A DNA stretch of 56,316 nt from Pirellula sp. Lineage in GTDB: Bacteria; Planctomycetota; Planctomycetia; Pirellulales; Pirellulaceae. How positions within the stretch are numbered: the stretch's first letter is position 1; every line of letters starts with the position of its first letter. The stretch covers positions 1-56,316 of the forward strand of contig JAJTFB010000027.1 of NCBI GenBank assembly GCA_021300015.1, given 5' to 3'. The notes below the pieces were generated by a model. That model was not told the DNA's origin, did no database searches, and saw only the letters and a program-made list of their open reading frames with translations. The translations under genes were made by a program, and so were the position numbers. Below, piece by piece: positions 42,333-51,639 of this stretch.

Positions 42333-43298
42333 ATGACCCGATATGGACTTAAGCTACATCGGGTCGAAAGCCTGATTATGGCCATTACGGCATTAAACGT
42401 ACTACTTCTGATCCTGGGTGCGATCGGATTGCTCCTGATCTGGCTACTGCTCCGCCCCGGAAAGTACTCCCCTTGGGAACGTATTCTCTACGGGCCGATC
42501 TACGTGATGGCCCGCTATCTCTGGAAAGCCGAAATCTTCCGACAAGATCCAGCGACCGGGAAATGGGAACCCTCGCCATGCCTGATCGCCGATGCGTCCG
42601 ACCTGCTCGAACCAAATCCAGCAAACCCAAACCCCTACTTCGGTACCTGCAAGCATCGTGGCGCGGTGCTCGTGGCCAACCACCGCTCTTCGGTCGACCC
42701 ATGCTTTATCCAACTAGCCGCTGGCGATCGGGTCCACTGGATGGTCGCAGGCGAGTACTTTAAAGTCCCTCTTGTCGGTCAACTGCTTCGATCCTTTCAA
42801 TGCATCCCAACCAACCGAGGGGGAATCGACACCGCGTCGACCAAACGCGCGATCGAATTGGCCAAACAAGGTCGCTTTGTGGGTATGTTTCCCGAGGGAC
42901 GCATCAACCGTACGGATCAGGATTGGATGTCGGTCCGCCCCGGAGCGGCGCTCGTGGCCCTGCGAGGACGCGTACCTTTGATACCCATCTGGATCCAAGG
43001 CGCTAGGATGGGCAAGTCGGTCGTTAGCCCCCTTTTTATGCCCACCTCGGTCAAGGTCTTTCTGGGCAACCCTGACTATTGGGGGCTCGAACAACTCGAT
43101 CTCCAAGACGGACGATCCGATCGCCAAATCGCCGACCAATGGATCCAACGCGTCCTGAACGACTGCGTTCAAAACGCTTGCGGCCGCTGCAAATCGATCG
43201 AACTGGCCGGCTCAAACTGGCTCAATGCCACGGATTCTCCAACGGATAATCCAGCCCCTCAGACGGATACACACGACTCGCAAAATCCGAACGCATGA
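42333..43298 (+). CDS. 1-acylglycerol-3-phosphate acyltransferase-type protein
   Basis: A 321-residue membrane-anchored PlsC-family acyltransferase. The catalytic motif is NHRSSVDP (HxxxxD). It is followed by IPTNRGGIDT and the substrate motif FPEGRIN. One helix, near residues 17-40, anchors it. The likely reaction is acylation of a lysophospholipid, possibly in phosphatidic acid synthesis. The C-terminal 25 residues are polar and probably disordered. An alternative start at 42378 lies right at the membrane helix. Confidence 0.88.
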   Translation: MTRYGLKLHRVESLIMAITALNVLLLILGAIGLLLIWLLLRPGKYSPWERILYGPIYVMARYLWKAEIFRQDPATGKWEPSPCLIADASDLLEPNPANPNPYFGTCKHRGAVLVANHRSSVDPCFIQLAAGDRVHWMVAGEYFKVPLVGQLLRSFQCIPTNRGGIDTASTKRAIELAKQGRFVGMFPEGRINRTDQDWMSVRPGAALVALRGRVPLIPIWIQGARMGKSVVSPLFMPTSVKVFLGNPDYWGLEQLDLQDGRSDRQIADQWIQRVLNDCVQNACGRCKSIELAGSNWLNATDSPTDNPAPQTDTHDSQNPNA

Positions 43299-43317
43299 GA
43301 CGACCGAAACGCTTCCT

Positions 43318-44160
43318 CTAGTCCCCGAGCGTCCAGTCCTCCTGGCCGTTTCTTGTGATCATCGCCGCCAAAACACTCGGCTTGCAATGATTCGACACAA
43401 AGAGCGTTCGGCCACAAGCAAACAAAACCATCGCGCCGTTGCGGTGGTGGGATCGGATCTCGTTGTCCATGGCCCAAGCCCTCGGGTCGTTGATCCCTCC
43501 GGACTGCTCGAAGATGTTGCTACCGTTGATCCACTCACCATCCGGACCGCCCGTGTCCTCGGCTACCGCCGCGGTGAACGTCAGACCATCGCGTATGTCC
43601 CGAAACTTGAACGGCTGGTTGTACACAAACACACCGTTGTCGGTGTTGATACGCGTGGTGATCCGCTGTCCGTAAAGCCCACCATAGTCGGTTTTGCCCG
43701 ATTTACCCTCAAGCGTCGGAACGCTCGGACAGACATAGGTCGCCACGTTGGTCTTGCGCGCCCTGGCATTGATCGGATGGTCGAAAGGATGATCGAAATC
43801 GACCAACGCATGGACGTTCTGCGCTTCCATGTAAGGCAAAATCAGCGCAGACCACGCGTAGTTCTTAAGAAAACTCGGGCCATTGAACGGACGCCACTGC
43901 ATGCACCCAGGTGGCAACGTCCGAAGCACCGAATGGTAGTTGTGAAGCGCTAAACCTACTTGGCGAAGGTTGTTCTGGCATTGCGCCTGACGGGCCATTT
44001 CGCGCGCACTTTGAACCGCAGGCAACAGAAGCGCAGCCAGAATGCCCATGATCGATACGACGACCAACAACTCAACGAGCGTCACACCCCTGGGCATCAC
44101 TCGTCGGTCCGCCAAACGGTTCGCCCGAAGGTTCACCCGTACTGAAATTCTAGATCCCAT
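43318..44160 (-). CDS. DUF1559 pseudopilin-like protein
   Basis: A 280-residue protein of the DUF1559 family, greatly expanded in planctomycetes. The N-terminus has a type IV prepilin leader ending in [20 protein letters not shown], with Glu at +5 and a hydrophobic helix. [20 protein letters not shown] opens the DUF1559 domain, and [20 protein letters not shown] is near its end. It is probably cleaved by a GspO/PilD-type peptidase and exported. Function is unknown. I chose the ATG at 44160, and a GTG three codons earlier is possible. Confidence 0.93.
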   Translation of the reverse strand: MGSRISVRVNLRANRLADRRVMPRGVTLVELLVVVSIMGILAALLLPAVQSAREMARQAQCQNNLRQVGLALHNYHSVLRTLPPGCMQWRPFNGPSFLKNYAWSALILPYMEAQNVHALVDFDHPFDHPINARARKTNVATYVCPSVPTLEGKSGKTDYGGLYGQRITTRINTDNGVFVYNQPFKFRDIRDGLTFTAAVAEDTGGPDGEWINGSNIFEQSGGINDPRAWAMDNEIRSHHRNGAMVLFACGRTLFVSNHCKPSVLAAMITRNGQEDWTLGD

Positions 44161-44327
44161 TCCAATCACAACACCCTATCGCTCAACGGCATGGACTCGC
44201 CGAAGATCTAACGTTGCGCCAAGAGGTGCAACGTGTTCTCCGGTGCACCGACGTTCCGATAGGGTATCGTAATTCGCTCAAACCGGCCAGATCCACCAAG
44301 GAATCAAATAACCGACTCGCGCCAACT

Positions 44328-44549
44328 CTAAATCACCCCGCCATGGGTCCTGTAAGGACTCATGTGGTCAGGCTGATCGAGGAACCAAAAACGTTCCCAC
44401 TCCTGAACCATCGCCCTGAGGTTTTCCGAAGTGAAAATCAACTGCTCAGCCCGTCGGCCAGGCAGTGCGGAGTAAATCGGTATGGCACATCCGACCATCG
44501 GTACGGTCGCCATCGTCAACAACAAGCACATTAGTATTCGACGTCGCAT
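44328..44549 (-). CDS. Small lipoprotein, planctomycete type
   Basis: A 73-residue protein with a lipoprotein signal (MRRRILMCLLLTMATVPMVGC, Cys21). The short mature part ends in EWERFWFLDQPDHMSPYRTH followed by GGVI, a pattern I recall from small planctomycete proteins of unknown function. It lies 22 bases beyond the HU gene on the same strand, so they may be cotranscribed. Function unknown. Confidence 0.7.
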   Translation of the reverse strand: MRRRILMCLLLTMATVPMVGCAIPIYSALPGRRAEQLIFTSENLRAMVQEWERFWFLDQPDHMSPYRTHGGVI

Positions 44550-44571
44550 CGGTTCTCACTCCGTGAACAAG

Positions 44572-44979
44572 CTATCCTTGTGTTCCTGCCTCCGATTCCC
44601 CCAGGCTCTCGTCGACCATAGACCCCTCCTCATCCTCCGACACAACCTCCAGTTGCCCAGATGCTACCGCGTCGCGAATGGCTTGGGCAAGCGGTGTAGT
44701 GCCTATGGCATTGACCCGCTCCTCCATGACCTTCCCAGGCTTGAAGCTCACCACGAACTTTTCGGGGACTTCTACCTGCCTGCCCGTCCGCGGATTTCGT
44801 GCCTTCCTGGCCGCCCTGGGACGCACCTGGAAAACCCCAAAATTCCGCAACTCGATCCGGCCCTCTTCCACCAACGTCTGAACAATCGAGTCGAACGTCT
44901 TCTGGACGACTTGCTTGATCTGCTGCTGATTGAGTCCCGTCTCATCGGAAATCGTTTTCACGATCTCTTTCTTTGTCAC
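44572..44979 (-). CDS. hup: HU-family DNA-binding protein with acidic tail
   Basis: A 135-residue protein. Residues 1-92 are an HU/IHF domain: [40 protein letters not shown], and the DNA-intercalating arm [15 protein letters not shown] with Pro. Residues 93-135 are an added tail rich in Glu, Asp and Ser. The acidic tail could modulate DNA binding. It is one of two nucleoid proteins in the window with the H1-like protein. A dyad 46-69 bases upstream may be a control site. Confidence 0.95.
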   Translation of the reverse strand: MTKKEIVKTISDETGLNQQQIKQVVQKTFDSIVQTLVEEGRIELRNFGVFQVRPRAARKARNPRTGRQVEVPEKFVVSFKPGKVMEERVNAIGTTPLAQAIRDAVASGQLEVVSEDEEGSMVDESLGESEAGTQG

Positions 44980-45024
44980 AACAGAATTCCCCGCACTTCA
45001 AGGCACCCTAAGTCTTTTACTAGT

Positions 45025-45048
45025 TAGACTTTAATGCCGAAAAGTCTA
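45025..45048. promoter_or_regulatory. Dyad upstream of the HU gene
   Basis: TAGACTTT and AAAGTCTA, separated by 8 bases, are centred about 57 bases before the HU start. It could be an operator. No regulator is known for it. Confidence 0.35.
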
Positions 45049-45329
45049 GGTCGCTATTCCGTAGCCGTCAAGGTATTCCCAAACGGGATCAACCCTGCCG
45101 ACCGGACAATCCAGACGATCGTTATGGGTCTTTTCGGTCATACAACCCGCAAATCTTCACTCCGAAACCAAAACCTAACCACTTTTTCCTAGTCCAGAAA
45201 AAAGCATAAGTTTTACTGTTCAAGCGATCCTGACCCCTTCTGGCCTGGAGTCCGACCCGAAGTTTTTGCTATGAATCCCTCCAAGCTTTCCCCAATCGTA
45301 CCCCACTTCATTCGATTCCCCAGGTGCGT

Positions 45330-46058
45330 ATGTTGCCCTACCAGCCTCGGCTTGCATCCCAAGGAACCCTTTCGGGTATCCTCGTCCTTGCGCTCCTCTC
45401 GCAAGGCTGCATCGATGGCCCGTTCTTCCAACTCAAAAAACTCAACCCCTACATCCAAAACCAATGGAAACAAGACCGCGAGAAAGTCGTCGTCTTCTCC
45501 GAACGCATCGAGGAACTTCGCCTCCTACGCACCCAATTTGCCTCGATGGAACCCCAGGAACAAAACGACTGGATCTCCAAACTCGGACAAATGCTCAAAA
45601 GCGAAACGAGCCCCGAAATCCGACGCGAAACCGTCCTGACTCTCGACCCCGTCAAACAAAATCCCCAAGCCCTTGAAATCCTGACCCCACTTGCCAAAGA
45701 CAAGAACGAAAAAGTTCGCTTGGCCCTCGTCTCGACCCTTCGAAACACCCAAACAGAATCCTCCACCAATACGCTCATCGCCATGGCCTCCTCAGATCCG
45801 AGCAACAACGTCAAACTCTCCGCCACACGCGCCCTGGGAAGCCACAACTCGGATGCAGTCAAACCATTCCTCGGTGCCAAACTCGACGACCGGAATATCG
45901 CGATGCGATTCCAAGCCTCCCAAGCTCTCGGGGAACTGACCGGCAAACGTTACGGAGGCGATATCGATGCCTGGCGACAGTACCTGGCCGGTCAAGATGT
46001 CCCCGAACCCGAACTCTCCCTGGCCGAAACCCTCGAATCGATGCTGCTGCTTCGATAG
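45330..46058 (+). CDS. HEAT-repeat exported protein
   Basis: A 242-residue protein. A signal covers residues 1-27 and ends in LSQGC, an imperfect lipobox. The mature part has HEAT-like helical repeats: SPEIRRETVLTLDPVKQNPQ, NEKVRLALVSTLRNTQTESS, NNVKLSATRALGSHNSDAVK and NIAMRFQASQALGELTGKRY. Such repeats form protein-binding scaffolds. The ATG at 45330 is preferred to a GTG two codons before. It lies 62 bases ahead of the Coq4-like gene on the same strand. Confidence 0.75.
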   Translation: MLPYQPRLASQGTLSGILVLALLSQGCIDGPFFQLKKLNPYIQNQWKQDREKVVVFSERIEELRLLRTQFASMEPQEQNDWISKLGQMLKSETSPEIRRETVLTLDPVKQNPQALEILTPLAKDKNEKVRLALVSTLRNTQTESSTNTLIAMASSDPSNNVKLSATRALGSHNSDAVKPFLGAKLDDRNIAMRFQASQALGELTGKRYGGDIDAWRQYLAGQDVPEPELSLAETLESMLLLR

Positions 46059-46120
46059 CACCCCCGGGTCCTTGGCCCAACCCCGGCCACATCGTAAAAT
46101 TCCCTAAAAGGAACTCACCG

Positions 46121-47176
46121 ATGCTATCGACCTGGCCCTGGCGATCCGAATCCCAAGCGGTCTTCTGGACCGACCGTCTTGACCATTTCTCATCGACCGC
46201 CAAACTCGATCCCCAAGCCGTGCGGCTCTCGGCCCACTGGTGCCTTCTGTGGGACCGACAAATCTGCATCGAACTCGTCGGAGATGCACAAGACCAATTC
46301 GAAATCGCGGCGCTTCATACCCGATCGCTCAACGCCGAATCGTCAGGCAAAACACCCTTCTGGGAACACCCCACCCTGGTCGTTCAAACCCTCGAACGCT
46401 TCGAGTCCCTCCACCCCATAACCGAGATAACCGAGGACCCCGGAAACCAAACCCGAAATGCTTTCGCCAATCTCCTTTTGGAAATCATCAAGCAGGAAAC
46501 CCAAGCATGCTTGGCCGACTCCCATCAACTCGGTCGCGACGGATTTCTCTCGCAAACGGCCAAGCTAGCCGATCCCGAATCGCTGTTCCTAACACTCGAT
46601 GGCAAAAAAGTCGATTCCAACATTCAAACCCGCTACTGGGGACACTGGTTCCCCGGCCTGTCCAATGACGATCGCAAAATTTGCGACTGGCTTGCGGCTC
46701 TCCCGGGCGCGATCGACGCCGATATCCCAGAGGTCGTCCGACGCTTGGAAAATCCATCGAGTCCCACCGCGCTGCCGGGCGCTGTAACCCTAGGACGGCA
46801 CGATGTCCTCCACATCCTCTTGGGACGTGGACTGCTCGACCAAGACGAAGCTTTCGTTATCGGCTTTACCATGGGCAATGCTTCGCAATACCGCGATGAC
46901 GATGGAATCCTCATGCGCCAAGCTCTAGCCCATTGGTACCCGGAACCCTTCCGTATCGGTGGCTCCAAACTCCAGGTCTTCGACCTAGGAGTCCAAGCTG
47001 GCAAATCCATGGGAATCCCCGACATCGCTCAGATCCCCATCGAAAATCTCGGTTCCCGGTCCCTTGCCGACGCTCGCCAAGAACTGCAAATCTCCACCGA
47101 CTTGCTGCGAAGCTTCTACCACCAGGAAAAGCAATCGATCCGAAACTCGCTCGAAAGCGGCAGACTCCCGGGATAA
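46121..47176 (+). CDS. Coq4-like protein with HDxxH-x11-E site
   Basis: A 351-residue cytoplasmic protein. His227, Asp228 and His231 (LGRHDVLHILLGRGL) and Glu243 spell HDxxH-x11-E, the metal-binding signature of Coq4, the ubiquinone-synthesis scaffold. DEAFVIGFTMGNASQYRDDD follows, also in the Coq4 style. The N-terminal 200 residues are unlike Coq4 and I do not recognise them. AAGGA eight bases upstream supports the start. No quinone gene is nearby, so a role in quinone synthesis is only suggested by the motif. Confidence 0.65.
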   Translation: MLSTWPWRSESQAVFWTDRLDHFSSTAKLDPQAVRLSAHWCLLWDRQICIELVGDAQDQFEIAALHTRSLNAESSGKTPFWEHPTLVVQTLERFESLHPITEITEDPGNQTRNAFANLLLEIIKQETQACLADSHQLGRDGFLSQTAKLADPESLFLTLDGKKVDSNIQTRYWGHWFPGLSNDDRKICDWLAALPGAIDADIPEVVRRLENPSSPTALPGAVTLGRHDVLHILLGRGLLDQDEAFVIGFTMGNASQYRDDDGILMRQALAHWYPEPFRIGGSKLQVFDLGVQAGKSMGIPDIAQIPIENLGSRSLADARQELQISTDLLRSFYHQEKQSIRNSLESGRLPG

Positions 47177-47194
47177 AACGCCGAATCAGCCCCG

Positions 47195-47317
47195 AATGGC
47201 GTTGAATTAAAAGCGGAACGGCGCAAGCCGTCCGGTGAAAAACATTGCGATATCGAGGACATTCCATCGCTCACCGGAGTGCTTGCGCACTTCCGCATCC
47301 ACTAATTCAACGCCCCA
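47195..47317 (+). repeat. 123-bp inverted-repeat element, copy B
   Basis: It matches copy A (23348-23470) in opposite orientation. The left terminal repeat AATGGCGTTGAATTA is intact. The right one is intact for 12 bases and then diverges (CCA for ATT). The two inner hairpins are the same as in copy A. It fills the space between the Coq4-like gene, ending at 47176, and apbE. Its right end lies inside the 3' end of apbE and supplies that gene's stop codon. Confidence 0.9.
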
Positions 47318-48312
47318 CCCGGATCGCCCGGCCTTGAGCCCAAACCAGGAATCCAAGTCCCCTCATCGAGATTGCTCGTGAGTATCTCAACCTCCCCATC
47401 CCTGGGCCCGGGCAAGATCGCCAGAAAACCGATCTCAGGTCGAGTGGCACAAAACTCCAAGGCCCCCTGGACTCCCATGACATACAACCCCGTAGCCAAG
47501 GCGTCTGCCCAAGCCGCATGAGGATGCAGCACCGTGATGCTCAAAGCTCCCTTCGCAGGCCTGCCTGTCCTCGGGTCGATGATGTGGCCATACCGCTGCC
47601 CCTTAAAATAAAAGAACTGGTTGGCCGGTCCACTTGTTCCCAAAGCCCGATCCCTGAGGACCAGCGTACCGAGAATCCGCTCGGATTGCTCCGGATGACG
47701 TACCGCAATCTTCCAACCCGACTCGGAACCTTCAAGCAACTGCTTGCCATATGCGCTGATGCTGCTCTTGCCACCATGGATCGCAAAATCCTCGACCCCC
47801 CGATCCCGCAACATCGAAACCGCCTGGTCGATCGCATACCCCTTGCCGATCCCCCCAGGATTCACAGCCACCGGTCCGGAAAACCTCACCCTTCGACCCT
47901 GGCGATCCATTTCGATTTGCTCCGATCCTACCCCCGAAAGCAAATCGGCAATCTCCTGCTCGCCGGGTAGGCGCCCCCGACGACTCGAAAAACCCCAAGC
48001 CTCCGATAGCTTCGCCGCCGTCATGTCGAAACAACCGGCCGTTTGCTGATGGATCTGAATTCCTAACTCGAGCATCTCAAAGGTCGGCAACGAGACGTCA
48101 ACCCAAGTCTCATGCCCCCTGGCATTCAATCGGCTCAGGTCGCTCGTCGGGATATAGATGCTCAAGAGCCGCTCGAGCCATTCGATCAACTCCAATGCCT
48201 CGACGGCGACCTCTGGACCATGCTCGGGACGCTCGGGATGAAGCAGCACGTCGAACTGACATGCCATGGCTCTGCGGGTGAACTCCAACCAAATCGGTTC
48301 GCGACGATGCAT
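47302..48312 (-). CDS. apbE: FAD:protein FMN transferase
   Basis: A 336-residue ApbE-family enzyme that attaches FMN to a Thr of target proteins, such as Na+-pumping NADH dehydrogenase (Nqr) subunits. Family marks are TRRAMACQFDVLL, DLSRLNARG, GGIGKGYAIDQAV, FAIHGGKSSISAYG, ALGTSGPANQFF, HIIDPRTGRPA and the Asp of WADALATGLYVMG. No signal or lipobox is seen, so it may act in the cytoplasm, unlike many ApbE proteins. Its last three sense codons and stop (ALN then TAG) lie within element copy B. It follows the anti-sigma gene by 12 bases. Confidence 0.93.
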   Translation of the reverse strand: MHRREPIWLEFTRRAMACQFDVLLHPERPEHGPEVAVEALELIEWLERLLSIYIPTSDLSRLNARGHETWVDVSLPTFEMLELGIQIHQQTAGCFDMTAAKLSEAWGFSSRRGRLPGEQEIADLLSGVGSEQIEMDRQGRRVRFSGPVAVNPGGIGKGYAIDQAVSMLRDRGVEDFAIHGGKSSISAYGKQLLEGSESGWKIAVRHPEQSERILGTLVLRDRALGTSGPANQFFYFKGQRYGHIIDPRTGRPAKGALSITVLHPHAAWADALATGLYVMGVQGALEFCATRPEIGFLAILPGPRDGEVEILTSNLDEGTWIPGLGSRPGDPGGALN

Positions 48313-48324
48313 CGATTCTCTTGC

Positions 48325-49623
48325 CTAACGATTCGGACGGTTCGAGTTCCCAGGGCGGCGACTGCGTTCTCTTAACACCCTGCGAATCTCCTTGGGATCC
48401 AACAAATCGATTTCATCCTGTGTTTCTCGACGCTGCCGCTCGTAAATCTCCAACAACCGCGATGTGCTGTTGACTCCCTCGGGAATCATCCATGTCGAAA
48501 TCACAAGCAACTGATCGCTCTGGTCGATCGATTCGAGCAATCGCTTTGGAAACGAGGAGAGCCGACCGGCTAAATCGCTGATCAGCGCATCCTGATTGTC
48601 GAGCCTAAAACCCTCTTCGACAGGCCGCGCAGAGTTCAAGGTCATCAACGCGGATTTGACGTCCGTCTCGCGTCGCAAAAAGGGCATATTCGCCATGATC
48701 GATGGAAGCAACATGGTCTTGCTCCACTCGTCGAGCACCTCAGCATCGGCCCCTTGAAGGTCCGCTGCATAAAAGGTCGCTGCACGAAACGATAACTGCT
48801 CCTGAATAAACCGGATCCTTGCGGCCGTCTTGAGCTCCTCCAAAAGCCGACGCTTGCTCGTGGGCATCGTGTCGAGCACGACACCGACCATGCGGGCCGC
48901 CAAATTCAAATCCTCGGCGTTGGGCTGCAAATCGATTTGCTCCTGGACAGCCTCGAGTCGCTCACGCACCTCCGGCGGATACTTGCCCACCATTTCGCGC
49001 GCTCCGTCCAACTTGGCCATCTGAATCGAATTGAGACTCCGTACCCAACTCCGCCGCTCATCGTACGACCTTGGTACCATCGGAATCAAAACATCTCGAA
49101 AATGCTGCTGCAAGTACTCCATGAGTTCCCGATCCTTGGCCAACTCCTCGATCACGGCCATCTCCCCAGCATCGTAGAGCCCGGGCATGTTCGAAGCCAC
49201 ATCCAACCTACCTAACTCACGCCGCCCCTGAAGCCGAGATGCGGTCGCCCCGAGCCCGACCCCGATCGCCAAGGCAAGGGCCAGAGGGACCCACGCATAA
49301 GGCATCGTAAACCATCGCTCTAACCGCTTCGAAATCGGAAACTTGCCCCCAAGACTCTCCGACGATGTCACCGCCGTCGCTCCCGAACGCTTCACATCGG
49401 CCACGACCATCTCGATCGTCGTCTGCGTGAAACTTTTGCTATGCGACACCTCAGGCAACTCGTCGAGCAAATCGTAAGCCCTCCGAAGTTCGGCAAGCCG
49501 CATCCGAAGCGACTCTTGACCTACGAGCCTTCCCTCGAGCGCAGCAGAATCCTCGGCCGATAATTCTCCATCAAGATACGCAGTCAACTCCTCATCGATC
49601 GCGTCCGTATCGCGGTCGCTCAT
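48325..49623 (-). CDS. Membrane anti-sigma-factor-like protein
   Basis: A 432-residue protein directly downstream of the ECF sigma gene (92 bases). The N-terminus, IDEELTAYLDGELSAEDSAA, has the pattern of anti-sigma domains. The Cys/His zinc residues of zinc-type anti-sigma factors are absent. One helix lies near residues 108-127, and about 300 residues then lie outside, unusually large, with many charged helices. It most likely holds the sigma factor at the membrane and senses an envelope signal. This rests on context and topology. Confidence 0.75.
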   Translation of the reverse strand: MSDRDTDAIDEELTAYLDGELSAEDSAALEGRLVGQESLRMRLAELRRAYDLLDELPEVSHSKSFTQTTIEMVVADVKRSGATAVTSSESLGGKFPISKRLERWFTMPYAWVPLALALAIGVGLGATASRLQGRRELGRLDVASNMPGLYDAGEMAVIEELAKDRELMEYLQQHFRDVLIPMVPRSYDERRSWVRSLNSIQMAKLDGAREMVGKYPPEVRERLEAVQEQIDLQPNAEDLNLAARMVGVVLDTMPTSKRRLLEELKTAARIRFIQEQLSFRAATFYAADLQGADAEVLDEWSKTMLLPSIMANMPFLRRETDVKSALMTLNSARPVEEGFRLDNQDALISDLAGRLSSFPKRLLESIDQSDQLLVISTWMIPEGVNSTSRLLEIYERQRRETQDEIDLLDPKEIRRVLRERSRRPGNSNRPNR

Positions 49624-49715
49624 ACTCTTTTCCCAAAACCTTCCCCGCTCTAACGGTTGCTCGCTTCCATTTCCTTACCAAGTCTTGGCATTACCAAGGT
49701 CGTTCGTCGCTCGGG

Positions 49716-50417
49716 CTACTCGTCCACATCGGATTCAGGCTCGCTTCCAGGTACAAGCCCCTCGTGCAAATAGGGCTCCAAAAGATTCTTGAGATTCACC
49801 CGTGCTCGCATCAACAACGACTTGACCGCCTGGACAGTCAAACCCATCGTCTCGCCGATCTCTTGATAACTCATCCCCTCGAACTTACTGAGCAAAATCG
49901 CTGTTCGCTGACGCTCTCCGAGCGCCTCCAAGGCCAACATTATAACGCGCGATCGCTCCTGGTGATCCATGTTTCTCGTCGGTTGGTAACCGCTGGAGGA
50001 AACGGCGATGTTCTCGAGCAACAAACCCGATGTCGACCCATTTTGAGCCTTGGACAACTGATATTCCTTGCGAATCGACAAGTCCCGAATATGGTTGGCC
50101 GCCACGTTGTGCGCGATCCGATACAACCAAGTGGAAAATTTGGCGGTGGGAACGTACGTTTTTCGCGACTTATAAATCCTCAAAAACACCTCCTGGGCTA
50201 AATCCTCGGCATACTCTGCATTCCGTGTCCACCCATTCATAAACCGAATAATCTTTCGCTGAAAACGATCGATGAGGTACTCAAACGCAACCGCGTCGTC
50301 CTCCTTGACACGCAGCATCAACGCAACATCAGGATCCGAATGCATCCTGCACTCAGGTACTTCGCTAAGCCCCAATTCCGTGGAGTCGTTTTCAGTAGAC
50401 ACAGGCGTGGCCTTCAT
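49716..50417 (-). CDS. ECF-type RNA polymerase sigma factor
   Basis: A 233-residue ECF sigma factor. Region 2 is near residues 40-110 (FEYLIDRFQRKIIRFMNGWT, EDLAQEVFLRIYKSR, FSTWLYRIAHNVAANHIRDL). Region 4 is near residues 160-220 (LEALGERQRTAILLSKFEGM, SYQEIGETMGLTVQAVKSLL). The first 24 residues precede the domain and are polar. An ATG at codon 25 is an alternative start. It is the first gene of a sigma, anti-sigma, apbE series. Confidence 0.95.
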   Translation of the reverse strand: MKATPVSTENDSTELGLSEVPECRMHSDPDVALMLRVKEDDAVAFEYLIDRFQRKIIRFMNGWTRNAEYAEDLAQEVFLRIYKSRKTYVPTAKFSTWLYRIAHNVAANHIRDLSIRKEYQLSKAQNGSTSGLLLENIAVSSSGYQPTRNMDHQERSRVIMLALEALGERQRTAILLSKFEGMSYQEIGETMGLTVQAVKSLLMRARVNLKNLLEPYLHEGLVPGSEPESDVDE

Positions 50418-50664
50418 TACGTGTAACTCGATGTAGTTGAACCCAAGAACGCTCGATTTGTTCCGGGGGCATTCTCTTCGGAGATGATTTCATGATAGCA
50501 CTCAGCGCGATGGCCGTGTGCTCGCATTCATCCATCCGAAAAATTACGCCTCTAGACTAACTCATCGCATCGATAGAACGAAAGGCAATCATCGCTCCAT
50601 GAATCATTTGATATCCACACAAAACGATAAGAATGATTCGCTCGGAATCTCCATTACTGCTTCG

Positions 50665-51639
50665 TCAGATTGGCTCATCGAAAACGGGCAAAAAATTGCG
50701 CAAAACCACATCCCGAGATAACACGCCTGTTAGGCATCGATAAAGACAGCCCGCGTTGGGTGCACCGACTCGACGATCGCTTGCCATATGCTCGACGGCC
50801 GTTGTGATCACAAGCACCAACTGACCACCCAACTCAACCCACTGTGGACAAGTCGCCTGCGGACTACCGACGGTTTGCCACTCGCGCTCCAACATCCCAC
50901 TGGCTATCCCAACCTGAATGGTTCGCCCGAAGGCGGCCTCATCGGGATTATACAACGAGATGATCAAACTCTTGCCATCGAGAGTCATCGTCATCCCATC
51001 AGGAACCCCAATCTGATCCTTCAGATCGACGACCAAACGACCCTCGTCGATGGTCCCCGCAGCGATGTCGAGCCGATAAGCCACCACCTTGCGGGTCGGT
51101 GAATCGATATCCAACAAATCGACCGCGCCGTCGTCACGCGGCAGGACCACCTTGCCGTTGCTGCAGATCTGATCGCTTCGCAAAGAGATCAATTTGCGGT
51201 CGCTGCGCCGCCAAAGATACAAACCCGCCTTCTTGGTCTTAAACTCCAAGTCCTTCGTGCCGAAGATCAAATTCCCATCCCAAACCAGACCGTCGTTGAT
51301 GATCGTCCCTTGGACATGGGAATCGACCCCATCGATCAACGGCCTCCAACTCCCATCCATCGGGGAGAATATCCCAACGCTCCGCTCGCAACCGACCACG
51401 AAATTCCCGCGATCGGTAGGGAACGCAAATCCAGGCCGGCCCGCCAAAGCATAGCTCTGGTTGACCCCCGACTTCGCATCGTAGATGTTCAACGATCCTA
51501 CCGACGCTTGCGCACCATGCTGGATCGCTACCCACGAAAATCGATCGGGCCCCAACGGATAAGGCCCCTCAGGAAGGAACCTCAAGGACTCGTTTCCTGG
51601 ATCGAAAAACAACTCGGCTTGCTCGACAATCACGCTCAC
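50665..51639 (-). CDS. SMP-30/gluconolactonase-family protein
   Basis: A 324-residue six-bladed propeller lactonase-type protein without signal. It matches the family at [56 protein letters not shown] and [20 protein letters not shown]. Family members hydrolyse sugar lactones with a divalent metal. The start overlaps the sugar-isomerase stop in ATGA, so the two are coupled and probably act on one sugar pathway. Confidence 0.88.
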   Translation of the reverse strand: MSVIVEQAELFFDPGNESLRFLPEGPYPLGPDRFSWVAIQHGAQASVGSLNIYDAKSGVNQSYALAGRPGFAFPTDRGNFVVGCERSVGIFSPMDGSWRPLIDGVDSHVQGTIINDGLVWDGNLIFGTKDLEFKTKKAGLYLWRRSDRKLISLRSDQICSNGKVVLPRDDGAVDLLDIDSPTRKVVAYRLDIAAGTIDEGRLVVDLKDQIGVPDGMTMTLDGKSLIISLYNPDEAAFGRTIQVGIASGMLEREWQTVGSPQATCPQWVELGGQLVLVITTAVEHMASDRRVGAPNAGCLYRCLTGVLSRDVVLRNFLPVFDEPI

